A DNA stretch of 64,000 nucleotides from Lactifluus volemus (lineage: Eukaryota > Basidiomycota > Agaricomycetes > Russulales > Russulaceae), in contig WTXI01000001.1 in NCBI GenBank assembly GCA_022376515.1, forward strand, positions 1,178,001 through 1,242,000. The letters run 5' to 3'. The translations under genes were made by a program, and so were the position numbers. The notes beneath the pieces are model-generated. The model did no database searches. It was not told where the DNA came from and was given only the letters and a program-made list of their open reading frames with translations. This document shows, piece after piece, positions 1 through 13,620 of this stretch. The number at the start of each line of letters is the position of its first letter. The first letter of the stretch is position 1.

Positions 1-457
1 ACTGTCAGCAAGCTCGTAGATCAGGTAAGGTGGCCCACCACCCCCTAGTTAGCTCATTCTCACTTTAGCCCCAGGTCTTCCTATTTTGAATTAGACGGCA
101 TCGTATCTGCATTGCTTGAAATAGAGGTATTCTTTTACCAGTACATAAATTGGGTCTATGCTCTGCCCAAGTACATTATCTTGAAGCATCACATTAACAT
201 TACCTGGCACTCGGGAGCGAAGGAGCAAGAGACTCACCCAGTTCAGGTCCTCAGTGATCGCAGGTGACCATAGTGTAAAGCGAATCTCGTTGGATTTGCC
301 CACCTGAAAATATGAGTGAATGGCGATAAGTTCAAGTTTGCAGATCAAATTGCGAGGGGGAGATCCAGTACTGAGCCCTGAACCATCTCTTGTCGGGTCT
401 CGTACAGACTTGAAACAAGTGTGAGCACTTATGAGAACTGCGAACCGAGTGGGGAAA
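1..457. other. Window edge, no supported gene
   Basis: This stretch lies downstream of DLT1. Open frames exist on the minus strand (roughly 91-450), but I recognise no conserved domain in them and no convincing splice chain. It may hold the DLT1 3' UTR and the tail of another gene beyond the window edge. Confidence 0.3.
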
Positions 458-1394
458 TTACATTCTCTTAATTTCTTGTGCCGCTGCCATGCCAACCTCA
501 AACTCTTCCTCTGTCGGTTCGCGATCGACCTGTCTCGCCAGTTGTACGGCAGAGTCGTAGTAGTGCAACGGAGACCGCCCGTTCTCGTCCGTGGGCAAGA
601 GCGGCGCGATGAAGCGATAGTGGTGTGACATGCGATCATGAGGCCGGAGCGGCGGCAGACTTGGAATCAAAAGACGAGTCAGGTCATCTAGACATGGTGC
701 TGCGTCGGACAAAGGCGGGACACGAGACGTGAAGACGGACCGAGATCTGGGATTGTGTCGAGTAGAGCACGCCGGAAGCAGACGTCTCCCCACCGCGTGC
801 CTGTCGCAAACGCCCCTTCAGCACACACAAGCATGACCGTAGTGGTTGAAATATACCTGGCTTGCCCCATCCTTCTCGGTGCGTGTCCTTGGGCAAAGAC
901 TCAAAGGCGATCAAACAGGCACGCGAATACTCCTGCGTCACGAATTCATGCGTACGCTGCACAGAAAATAGAATTTAAAAAGGTTAGCATTCTGTAAAAC
1001 GAGATAAAGAAAGACACTTGTGTCCATCCCCCTACACACCTTTGGGATATCTCCTCTGCGGAGAGCGACTCGTCCCCTCGATAATCTCTGCAGCTTTCGG
1101 AACATGGACATCCGGCGTTTCAAACAAAACACCAACGAGAAAAAGAACTTTATCGACATCATCATTAATATGAAGCCGCCGAGGGAAGAAAGAGAGTACA
1201 GGGAGGCGTACCACAACGCTGTAAGAAATGGTGATAATGAGAACATTGATATTGCCCTTGAATGACAGCCGCCTCGACGTGCGCACTGCTTGCGAGAGGA
1301 ATGCTACCAAGGACACGCCGACAGCAAACGCGAACACCAGCCAGGCAAATATGTTGAGCACTCCAGTGAAAAGCTTCCGGAGACGACGCGACAT
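458..1394 (-). CDS. DLT1: DLT1-like membrane protein (defect at low temperature)
   Basis: Small two-pass membrane protein of the fungal DLT1 family, needed for growth in the cold in yeast; its molecular role is unknown. Start MSRRLRKLF at 1394. TM1 is about residues 10-30, TM2 about 50-70, followed by the conserved basic stretch CLKRRMSMFRKLQRLSRG. The cytoplasmic part has the family signatures QEYSRACLI, GWGKPG, FRRALLDTIPDL and TPLHYYDSA-like SPLHYYDSAVQLAR. I infer five exons; joins that restore the family reading include GTACGC...AAAG after SYSVV, GTATAT...GACAG after GWGKPG, and a 44 bp intron GTCCGT...CGCAG inside IPDL/APCLDDL. It ends QEIKRM-stop at 458. Some homologues run a little further, so an extra 3' exon is possible. 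No frameshift is needed. Confidence 0.8.
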
Positions 1395-1619
1395 GGATGT
1401 CCAGACGGGAGGGCACGGCGACAGGAGAGCTTGCATGAAATTAAACCTTACACTCAGGTTAGGGTTCATTGTTCAAATATTCTCTGTTCAGTGTAGATCA
1501 ACTAGACATGTTACTCAAGGCCGGAGACAAATTTTGAAAACGATACATCCAGATGTATTTAGTGAAGACGAAGAGATCAAGACAAACTCAGAGAGCAGAA
1601 CTCTCCAATGGGGGTCAGT

Positions 1620-2746
1620 TCAAACTTGGACGTTATCACTGTTGGAAGGGTGAGCAAAAATTGAAACAGGCACTGGGTACGTGACTTACCCAAACTCTCC
1701 CTCGACATTTCCCGGGGGATTATACTCGCATACGTAGTAGTTCGCGGGCTATTGGTCCACACCATGAGCTTCGTCCCACCGTGAGAATGAATAGAAATTT
1801 TGAACACACTCCTGAACCGATAATCCCATTGCAGGTCTGGACGGCACAACCAAGTTGAGTAGTCGACTTCCAAACCATTTGCGTAAAATGCGAATACACG
1901 GGATTCTTGGGGTCATAATCAACTGCCGTGAGAAGGTTTCAACGTGCGTCCTGAACCAGATTGTGGATACAATACAACGCACCAACTTCATCAGCCCATA
2001 ATTTGACAGCGTCAGGTATCTTAACCGGTACCGGCGGCGAGGTTCTCTGCCGACCGACGTTAAGGGATCGCAATTTCGTCCGAAAGGATACACACGTACC
2101 TCCGTAGGCCCATAGAGTGCTCGAATACACCTTTGCCCAATTCTGTGCAACATACAGGGTATCGCTCCACGAGAGGATTGGCTCCATGCTTGGATCGAAG
2201 GAGTTGTGAGCCAGAGATAGGCATCGATGTCTGCTGAAGATACGGAGCCCGTGGAAGACGGGGTGGAAGATGCAGGGTTAGAAGAAGAAGGATTAGTAGA
2301 GGAGGGCGTTGGTGTCGGTGTATGGGATGAAGTGGGCCTGGGGGTCGAGGACGGAGATGAGGTGGGCGAACCCGAGTTCGATACGGGCGCATTTGGTTCC
2401 TCTGAGGGTACCGAGGGAGATGTCGTGGGGTTTGATGGAGTAGAAGACGTGTATGTCCCAGCCGGAGGGGTATAGTAAGCTGCTAAGGCAGGTCCAGAAG
2501 AGGTCCCGTTGCTGGAGGTTGTAACTGATCAGTGAGGAGGTGGGGTGACTAAATCAGGGCGTACCCGTCAACGCTTTGGCTGGATAACTTGGCAATGTGT
2601 CCTGGGCACATTTTGTGTGCCGACTTATGTCTACATCTTTTGACGCAGTGATTACCACGAAGCCCATTCGTGCAAGACGGAGCACCAAAGACACCGTTCA
2701 AAGACATAAGGGCAAACACGACGAAGAGCAAAGAGAGTGGAGACAT
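1620..2746 (-). CDS. Secreted CAP/PR-1 (SCP/TAPS) protein, frameshifted in this sequence
   Basis: The start at 2746 opens with a hydrophobic signal peptide (MSPLSLLFVVFALMSLNGVFG) followed by a cysteine-containing segment. Then comes a long Ser/Thr/Pro linker (about 2475-2227) and a CAP domain. Recognisable CAP blocks are HNSF, SKHGANPL, WSDTLYVAQNWAK, FEHSMG, then LWADEV, TIQLGCAVQTCNG, YYVCEYNPPGNVEGEFG and the terminal exon DNVQV-stop. CAP proteins are secreted and in fungi bind sterols and lipids. The blocks between about 2205 and 2095 sit in alternating frames, each switch equal to one missing base (for example AAAGG|TG where AAAGGGT is expected). Either the assembly is wrong here or the gene is dead; the same error pattern in essential neighbours favours assembly error. 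The intron before DNVQV has a good GTAAGT donor. Confidence 0.72.
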
Positions 2747-3175
2747 AGAGCACTACGGCGCGTGAAAGAGTGTGCAAATGAAAGGAATGTCAGAAGAGAA
2801 GGAGTGGAGGAGCGCAAAACCAGACAAGCAAAAAAACCAACGGGCAGGCTTAGAAGCTGGAGCGCAGATGGTGATACTTTGAAGCAGGGATGAGCTCGAT
2901 TTTATACCTTTTTTTTTATTGCGGCGCAACGAAAGATATGAACCGTCGTTAAGGCCGAGTCACGGACTCTTCGCTCCCTAGTCATGGGGTCCGGTACCAG
3001 CAGCCCAAGAGTGGCAGAATAAACCTTAGATGCCATATAGACAGTGTTCTTGAGGGATGTGTTGTGCGCGACGACAATAGAGTCCAACTGAAGCTGGCGT
3101 GCGAGTGAGAGATGCGATCAGAGTTTGGAGTATCAGGCAGTCTCTTTGCGCGCACGCGGATAGTTCTCCCCGAAC

Positions 3176-3780
3176 ATGGAGCAGCAACACAAAGTCCCTC
3201 ACTACGTTCTCGTATCCAGTTCATCTCGGATTCGGTCCGCAGCCGCAGTAGGTTCTGCTAATACTGCAGTCCTCGGACATCCTATTCTTCAATATCACTA
3301 TGCCAATGACAGCCCACTTTCCCTCCTTCCTAAATCTAATGATGAGCAAATCTTGGTGCTGGACTACGATCCCCTGAATCCAGCACTTACGCGCGCACAA
3401 AGCATTTCGGGTAGCTCTGCCGTTACCGATATCAAAGTAACGGATGCGCCAGGAGCGGGATCTGCGGAGGAGGATGCAGGATGGAGTAACAAGATGTTTG
3501 TCCTCGAGACAACAACGTTTGATTCTAGGTTCGTGGGTGCACTTGGGAAGCACGATATTTTGGGCTAAGTAAATGCTATCCTCTCGAAGGGTCCCTGCGG
3601 ATGAAAGCGATCCTCGAGCCGTGCTCTCTCAATTCAAGCAGAAGTAAACCACCAGACCTTGTCGTACCAGGGCTTGTAACTGACCATCTGTATTGTTACA
3701 GCAATGTCGTCATTCAACGGGTACTCGATTATGAAAACACAATGACGCCTCTTTCCGAAGCCAATGCAAGGGATTCGTAA
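3176..3780 (+). CDS. Conserved fungal protein of unknown function
   Basis: Three exons. Exon 1 (from 3176) encodes MEQQHKVPHYVLVSSSSRIR..., a compact globular N-terminus with the patterns VLGHPILQYHYANDSPLSLL and ILVLDYDPLNP. Exon 2 (about 3586-3643) encodes VPADESDPRAVLSQFKQ. The last exon starts after ...TTGTTACAG at about 3702 and encodes NVVIQRVLDYENTM...ANARDS-stop at 3780. The splices keep a single frame with no frameshift. I recognise the family from other basidiomycetes as a short soluble protein, but I cannot name a domain or function. It is divergent from the PR-1 gene (429 bp between starts) and 225 bp upstream of ITC1. Confidence 0.6.
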
Positions 3781-4005
3781 TTAGTGTAGATATAGATGTA
3801 AAAAAAAACGTAGTGATTTTAAAAAAAAGAAATTTTTGGAGGGATGGACGGCAGAAGAGGGTACGCGCGCGGCTGGCAAGTTCCCCCGAAGGGAATGGCA
3901 CCAGCAGGAACGCGTCCGAACCGACCACCCAACACACATACAGCCACTTTCTTTCCCCCCGCCCCTGTCTCCCGCCCCCCATTCCCTTTACCCGTCTCGC
4001 CCTCT

Positions 4006-7000
4006 ATGCCGACATGCAGGCGAAAGCGCGTGCTCCTCACAGAACCATCACCCACCCTCTTCCAAGCTCTCAAGTCCGATTCTAACAAACCCGTCTATTT
4101 CCTCTCCAAGACCGGTGAAATATTCGAAACCTACGAGCAAGCATTCATCTGGTCCATGTACCACCTTTGAAACTGACGCGTTCCCTTCCCCTTCCCAGGA
4201 GCTATGCTGCACGCATGTCATTCTACCGACTGAAACAGTTCCAGTGCGAGGTCACTGGCAAAAGCGGCCTCGACTATTTCCAGGCACTAGAAAGTGAGCA
4301 GCTCGAGGCCCGGACGATGCATTCGCGTTTCCCCGAGCAACTCAAGCCTGCAGTACTCAAGGCTGTTCAATGGCGTGAGTGACACCTCACATCTCCCCTG
4401 TCTTGACCTCTGAGCGCCTGCCTGGTTAAAGAGGTCATGGGGCGGCTTGACCATTTGGTTGAGGCCGTGTACGAGCGGTATAAAGACCGTTACTTCCGCG
4501 ACGAGAGTACGTTTGTCTTTCGGTCGCAAACAACAGTGAAAGCTGAGACAATGGTACAGAGATCTATGTAGACATTCAAGGAGACAAGTACCGCCTCTTC
4601 ACCCTCATCCACGGACCTCACTGACCCTTATTATTTTAGGTTTGTGGCACGCGTCGTCGAGGTGTTCCTTCCGCGACCACCCAATGCGAAGGTCAACGGC
4701 GAATCAACTGACGTTGCTCCCGTTCCTTCAACGTCTGCATCACCTCTCCCAAATGACCAACGTCTTCCGCACCAAATACATGGGGACCTCAAGATTGCCG
4801 CAAAAGAAGTGAATGCAGCTGACGACCCGACGAAATACCTGTACAAGGTACAGATTCTAGAAGAAGAGAAACCAGAAGGACGCGACAAGCACACCGCATC
4901 CACCAAGGAGGCCCGTGCAAAGTGGAGTGGCAGCATCATGGAAGTGCAGTGCAATGTCATGAGGTGGGTGTCCTTGCCACCGATTTGCCCTTACTGTCTT
5001 CTTACTTTCCCAGCCGTGACCGACTCGCATTCTCCAAAAGCATACTGAGGCGTTTCATCCGTGACTGTGTCGATCGTGATGCTGCCGTTGCCTCTCCTTG
5101 GACCGTAAAACCTCCTGTAGCGGCACGCTATGGTGTTGATTCTGTAATGCCCGAGGCAACCCGCCAGGGAGTCGAGGATATCAAAAAAGGCGAGATCCAG
5201 AAGCGCAAAAAAGTCTGGGAAGATAAAGAAGGACCACTCAAAAAGCAGAAAAAGCTCTCCGCTGCTCGGGAAGAGAAAGGTAAGACGTTGTCGTTGTCAT
5301 CAGCGTTGTGCGTAGCAGTCGTCCTTATCCGGTAATAGCTCTCGCATTGGAAAAAGAACGTGAAGCGGAGAAGCTACTCGCCAAGGCAGAGGCTGAACGC
5401 CAAGCAGCAGAGAAGAAGAAGAAAAAGCCCATCCGTTATCCAACGGAAGATTTAGATGTCGTGCTATCCGAGAAAGAAAAGAAGGCTGGGACAAAAGTTC
5501 GAAGACCAACCCCAAGTTGTACTGCGCTCCCATTCAACGAGCGAAAAGGGTCCTTTGAATCGTTCCTGATGGCATGGAACTTCTTGGTAGTTTATGGGTA
5601 AATTTTGCATCCTTCTTCTCACGCTTCTCTAATCAATGTATGATAGCCAACCTTTGCATCTGTCTACATTCACCCTCGACGAACTCGAACATGCCATCCG
5701 TCATTCTCTTGTCGATCCACCCTGTCAATTGATTGCCGAAGTTCATTCCAGCCTTATTTACAATCTCCGCACTGTCACTTTTCAACGCCATAGTGCAGTG
5801 ATGTCACTCATGAGTGCCTCGGAAGACGACGAGGACGACTTGGGCGTCACCACTGAAGAACTAACTACCGCTATGGCTGACATTGGCAACAACTGGGAGC
5901 GTACACCTTTGCGGCACAACGAGGGTCGCGAAGGCTGGGAGGAGTCGTTGGTGGGGTGCATAAAAGACGTTTGTTTTTTCTTGGTGCCGGCATTCGTCAG
6001 TGCTGATTGTTTCCGCAGCATGCGACCTTGACGAGCTTCCCAACCTTGCGACAAGTCTTGACTCGTCTCCTTTTCGCGCCTGAGCAATCACCAGAACATT
6101 CAGCAGCCTCTCCGGCTTCTAGAGTATCCAGTCCCATTCCGACCAAACATCAACCTTCAAGTCCAAAACAATGCTATCCAATGCTTCCTCCTGAGGACAA
6201 GATCGCAATACTAGCATTCATGTGTAACGTCGCCGTCTCTAGTAAAAGTATTCATGCCCATATGGAAGCATGTGAAGAAGAGTTAACTTCCAGGAGAAAG
6301 GAGAAGATCGAGCTCAACCGCGCCCGAAAAGCCCTGTGTGTATATCATTTTATTGCATCGCCTTTGTGCATCTGACAAGGTTTACAGCGTCGAGGCTCGC
6401 GAGGCTCTTCTCGGCGAAAACAAGGAGAGTGAGTCAGCTGCCAATGGCGCCGATGACGACACTCCAATGAACGACTTGAGCGAGTTGTCGGACGTATCTG
6501 CCTCTGAGAATAGTTCCGAACAAAGTGTTACACCGAAGAAGGCTACAGACTTGCGTCGAAGAGCGCAAAGTCAAGCCCACGCGAAACAGCGTGAGGCTGC
6601 CCGCGCAAAGGCTGCATCCGTGAAGCAGGCCATGGCCGAACACCGGCGACTTGATGAGGAAGTCAATAAACTCGAACGACGACTCGAAGGGATCGAGCGC
6701 GAATTCCGGCAACTTCTCGGTTCAGTGCGGGTCAAGCCTCTGGGTAAAGACCGATTTTACAACCGTATCTGGTGGTTCGACGGCATGGGATCCGCGTCAC
6801 TCCTTGGCAGCGGTGGCATTGTGCAATATGGCGCTGGGCGCCTCTTCATACAAGGTCCGAGTGTCTTTGACCAAGAGATCTTGGACCGGCGAGAGGAAGG
6901 CGACGTGCATGCCAGGCGGCTCGAGGAAGAAGGCGAAGATGGGATGCTCAGTGTAGGGGAGTGGGCAGTTTACACCGATTTGGAGGAGGTAAGTGATGAC

Positions 7001-7335
7001 ACAGTTTGTGTTGACGGTTAGAGCTCAGTTTGGCTTGCAGGTAGATGAATTTACGGCTTGGTTGAATCCGAAGGGCAACAGGGAGCTTGCGCTACGAAAC
7101 ACACTGACGAAATGGTGGCCTCACATTGTACCCGGAATGCGGAAACGGCTCTCTGTACGTCGATTTTACGTTCAGATATCAGGGGTTGAGCTGAACCTCA
7201 AACCAGGATTTGAACAATATCGCGAAACTTCCAGAAGCTCGTCGGAGTACACGTGTCAAACAAGGCAGCACGACAGATTTCTCACGAGCACCGTACATGA
7301 TATGGACAAACCGCAAAGCAGTGAGCATGTCGTAG
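4006..7335 (+). CDS. ITC1: ISWI chromatin-remodelling complex subunit Itc1/ACF1 (WAC-DDT-WHIM)
   Basis: Accessory subunit of the Isw2/ACF nucleosome-spacing complex, nuclear. The start MPTCRRKRVLLTEP at 4006 is the conserved WAC-domain start; the WAC domain continues through GEIFETYE, YAARMSFYRLKQFQCEVTGK and SGLDYFQALESE (about residues 1-110). A middle charged coiled-coil region (KKGEIQKRKKVWEDKE, EKEREAEKLLAKAEAER) precedes a DDT domain (FESFLMAWNFLVVYG then QPLHLSTFTLDELE). A WHIM/WSTF-type block follows: GKDRFYNRIWWFDG, FIQGPSVFD, EWAVYTDLEE, FTAWLNPKGNRE. The last exon encodes DLNNIAKLPEARRSTRVKQG and stops at 7335. There are about nine introns; the first uses a GC-AG pair (4137-4198). 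I see no frameshift, unlike many neighbours. Confidence 0.9.
4137..4198 (+). other. GC-AG intron in ITC1
   Basis: Removing 4137-4198 (donor GA|GCAAGC, acceptor TTCCCAG|GAG) joins ...GEIFETYE to SYAARMSFYRLK, matching the WAC family. GT donors nearby would delete conserved residues. Confidence 0.7.
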
Positions 7336-7788
7336 CATTATCCGAATAAACACATTCGTTGTACGCACTTTTCTTCTCGAAGTTGATTTGTACTTTCATT
7401 CATTCATTGGACTTATTGCTCCCGATTAATAATATGGTATGTAAATGAATCAATTTCGTCGATTCGCCGACAGCCCCGACGGCCGACACATAAACGTAAA
7501 ATGCTGGGCCTAGGTTCCGCCCGAGACTCGGGACGGGTACTGAAAGGCCCCCGATGTTCATCCACTTGTTTCGATAAACTCCCACCTCCACCACCTGCCA
7601 GCTAAACCACCTCACGGCCATAACGAATATTCCGAAATTATGACTTCTCTCAACCGTTGGAGCCCGTCGTGGGTTCTGTTTCCAGTGTATATAGTATAAG
7701 AGATACGATAGAATCTTGTCAGTACCCCTTTCTCGGCATTTGGGTCATACTCTTGGGCTTATGCTTTATCAGATCGTCGTTCCAACTC

Positions 7789-9822
7789 ATGTCCTCAACC
7801 TCTAGAACCATCTCGTCTCCGTCTGTTGGTCCTGCACATGTTACACACCTCAAGCGTGGTCCAGTAGACGACGACGATGAGGAAAATATTTTGACCCCTC
7901 GCCCTGTATCCTGCACTCCTCGTGAAACGTCTATTAGTAGCTTTGACTGGGACGAGGATGACCTTGTTTTTTCGGCATATTCTTCTGTCCCTGTTGTTAC
8001 CATTGGCCAGAGTCACCGAGAGCACGTGACTGCTGTGGATGAGCGTACCGCACTACTTCCTCGTTTACCAGAAGAAACGTCCGCGACGATCACTTCCCAG
8101 CATTGTACAGATTCTGTCACCACAAAGTCTGATCTGATCGGAAGTACATTCAAACAGACGGTAAGTCGCCTCATTTAATTCTAACCATATTTGTAGTACT
8201 TAACTAGCGTAACTCCTGACCAGCTTTTCAATGCTACTGGTCTATTACTTGGTATCGGCATGCTTTCCGAGCCTCTTGCATTCTCTATGCTGGGTGGATC
8301 TATGGGACTTTGCTCATCATTTTTTATGGTTTTATCACTTGCTATACGTAAGTCGTGTTGGCACCCTAAGTTGTGCGTGCACTGACGGACTCATTTGAAG
8401 GGCTAAGATTTTGGCAGGCGTTGTGACGTCGGACTCGCGTGTTCGCTCTTATGCGGACATTGGACAAAAGGCATTTGGAGCGCGTTCCATGCCGCTCGTG
8501 AGTTTCTTGTTCTGCTTTGAGACGTTCAGTGTCGGGTAAGCTCCGTCAGCTCGCTCTCCGAAACGTACTCATGAATCCCGATGCCCGTTCTAGCGTCGTC
8601 CTGATTACATTGTACGCTGATTCATTGAATGCTATTATACCTACCGACTCATTGAATAACTACAAGCTACTGGGTCTCGTCATGTACGTCCATGTTTTCT
8701 TTCGCAACCTTGCTCATTGGCACTGATAATGATGGTCCCCAGTCTTATTCCCACTGTTTTCCTTCCTTTGTCTCTTCTTTCATATGGGTCGCTTCTGGGC
8801 ATAGTGTCCACAGTCTTTCTGATCGGTGTCGTTTTCGTTGATGGCTTGTCGAAATTTGATGCGCCTGGGAGTCTATGGAGTCCTGCAAAAACGTCATTCA
8901 ATTTTTGCAACCTACAGGAGCTCGGTTTGGCTTTCGGTCTATTCATGGCGGGAGTATGCAGCTTTCTCTTTCTCTGATTTCATCCACGATTTTAAAGTCC
9001 CCACCCGCAGTTTGGCTCCCACGCAGCTCTCCCCTCTCTTGCTCGAGACATGGCTGAGCCTCACCGATTCAATGAAGCTATGAACTACTCTTTCGTAAGT
9101 CATGTCCTGCCCCGTCAGAGTTCTCTAGCTGATTGGGGCTCTTATCTCAGACCTTTGCCACGGCAGCATACGCTCTCATTGGCACCGTGGGCTACCTAAT
9201 GTTTGGAAATGACGTAAATGACGAAGTAATACGAACCCTTTTCTTCTTCCGTTCTTTTTGTCTATCTGACATCGATAATTAAACAGCTCAGTCAGAATCT
9301 GCTTCGAGTGCCGGGATACAGCCCGACGTTGAACAAATTGGCCCTTTGGATGCTTGTAGTGACACCCTTGTACGTCAAGATCATGTAATGATCTCAATCT
9401 AACTCAAGGTTTTTGGACATAGGACCAAATTTGCTCTCAGCACGAGGCCGCTGAATATCGCATTCGAGGCCTTATTTGGCATAGACGGCAATGCCCCAGT
9501 CGAGGCTTTTGAAGCAGATCCGAAATCGTCCGTGATTTTGGCGCGCAATCTCAATCGCTCTCTTAAACGCCTACTCGTTGCTTGCGAGCGTATCACCTTG
9601 GTCTGCCTCGCGGTTATCGTGTCGATTCTCGTTCCCAATTTCGGCTCAATCATGGCCATCCTTGGATCCTTCTCGGTTTTTGTCCTGTGCGTGATCGGCC
9701 CAATTGCAGCGAAAATATCCTTGGAAAGAAAGGCAACAACTGCGGATGTAACGATTTTGGTGGCTTCAACGGCTATGGCGATGTGGGGAACGGCAGCAGC
9801 TTTCTTGTCTACTACACAGTAA
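7789..9822 (+). CDS. Vacuolar amino-acid transporter, AVT1/SLC32-like (AAAP family)
   Basis: Multi-pass transporter that exchanges neutral amino acids with protons across the vacuolar membrane in its family. Start MSSTSRTISS at 7789. The N-terminal ~130 residues are cytosolic, acidic and Ser-rich (DDDDEEN, SFDWDEDD), including the motif DERTALLPR. The membrane part starts at TLFNATGLLLGIGMLSEPLAF, the AAAP TM1 signature, then AKILAGVVTSDSRVRSYADIG, ITLYADSLNAI, GFGSHAALPSLARDM, TFATAAYALIGTVGYLMFG and TKFALSTRPLNIAFE. It closes with two helices near VSILVPNFGSIMAILGSF. About ten introns of ~50-60 bp splice in frame with canonical ends; no frameshift. The subfamily (AVT1 rather than AVT3/4 or 5-7) is inferred from the long acidic N-terminus and the SLC32-like core. 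Confidence 0.85.
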
Positions 9823-9970
9823 TGTGGTTTTATCGAGGGAAACACATGCGTCATCACCACAATACCATCTAGGAAATTCATGTATATACTTTATGACTGT
9901 CAATATGGGCTTTTACTATTGGACGGATGATATCGTACACGTCGGACCCTTTCTGGATCACGAAGCCTAC

Positions 9971-10905
9971 CTACACCGCCGAAATTGCGTGTGAGATAAC
10001 TTTTGTTAGTTCTATTGTTAGCAGTGAGCAAAGCGCGGACTACGGAGAGGACGGAAAACTTGCGCTGTAGTTTGATATCCTCCTGTACGACGGTAGACGC
10101 GATCTGGTTGTCCGGATTCGGTGGTACCTCGACGACGCCTGTGGTTGAATCGATCTTCCATCCAAGTCTCGAAATGTACTCTTCTAATTCCTCCCCTACT
10201 ACATGAATTAGTGTGGTAAAGGAAAGACGACAGTTGGCAAGGTCACCCTCGAGATCCAAATATGACCCTAGCCGCTTGCTACCGATCTTCTGGAATGTTG
10301 CCTTAACGGCACGCACAGCCACTTCTCTGATCGAATCCTCAAACCCGACGACTTCCACCGTGTAATTATCGCGCAACGATTCCAGGTCGTCGGAGCGGTA
10401 TAGCGTCCAAAACGCGGGGAATCGGCATTGCTGCAAGAGACCATGCATATTGATGAGATACGGGAGGAGGCTTGGAAGAGGGTCCGGCTCTTCCGCGTTG
10501 GGACTCAATGCCCTGTCATCCAGCAAGGCGACAGAGAGGTTGAAATCGGGGAACGGAACAGAGGCGAGAGCCTTCACCAAGATGTTGACTACAACATCAG
10601 GGTTGAACAGGTCGGGATTAAATTGATACCTAAAAGGCATCAATACAGGGCTGACGAAAAGAAAAGACAAAAGAAACAGACAATTTTAGAATGGCGAGAT
10701 TTGCGAGGCAATCATATTCTCGGCTACGAATCTGGTGAAGAGGTAATCTTCGAGGATTCCAACGTTGGATGGGTTGTAGCGGTCTGAAAACCTAAGAATT
10801 TTCAAAGTACGGATATTAAAAATGGCACCGACCTACGCCAGAGACGAGGCTCTCGATAAGTTCTGGTCTACTCAGTGGAGTGACCCACTCTGAGGTCGCT
10901 GACAT
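9971..10905 (-). CDS. Translation initiation factor eIF3 subunit K
   Basis: Small PCI-family subunit of eIF3, which binds the 40S ribosome. The start MSATSEWVTPLSRPELIE (10905) leads into the signatures DRYNPSNVGILEDYL, REYDCLANLAILKL, YQFNPDLFNPDVVVNILVKAL, DNYTVEVVGFEDSIREVAVRAV and a C-terminal PCI-like part (GWKIDSTTGVVEVPPNPDNQI, LTKVISHAISAV-stop). Four introns: 10784-10832, 10630-10681, 10196-10246 (51 bp, in-frame retainable) and a GC-AG intron at 10012-10063. Spliced length is 731 bases, so one base must be missing; the frame breaks near 10734-10737, where LFHQIRSREYD is expected from CTTCACCAG lacking one C. With that base the protein is 243 residues, the normal size. It shares a 53 bp divergent promoter with WDR5. 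Confidence 0.9.
10012..10063 (-). other. GC-AG intron in eIF3k
   Basis: Minus-strand donor CAGC|GCAAGT and acceptor CAATAG. Splicing gives KLQQLTKVISHAISAV-stop, matching the family C-terminus. No GT donor gives that reading. Confidence 0.8.
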
Positions 10906-10958
10906 GGTCGCTCGATAAAAAGGAATGGTGGTCTACGCACCGGACCGATGTATCCGGC
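10906..10958. promoter_or_regulatory. Bidirectional promoter eIF3k / WDR5 (53 bp)
   Basis: Only 53 bp separate the two divergent start codons. Both 5' UTRs and the core promoter must overlap each other or the neighbouring coding sequence. No TATA box is visible. Confidence 0.6.
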
Positions 10959-12245
<1,287 letters not shown>

Positions 12246-12408
12246 GGAACAATTATAATAGCATTGCATAGCATATATTGTATTTTTTTTTTCAGTGACT
12301 CACAGCCTCCGAGTAAACTTTGAGCCCGAACTCCGAAAAGGCCAACCGAAAGAAAGTGCTGGAAAGTGCCAGCGCCCGATTACAAACTCCGCCCGCCTCC
12401 AGGTATAA

Positions 12409-13560
<1,152 letters not shown>

Positions 13561-13620
13561 TCTTCCATTGTTGTCGGTTGTCGTTTAGTGTCTCGTTGTG
13601 ATTCGTAGTAGCCATCAAAT

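Noticed and set aside
10428..10787. 119-codon plus-strand frame
   Set aside because: Antisense to eIF3k exons and intron.
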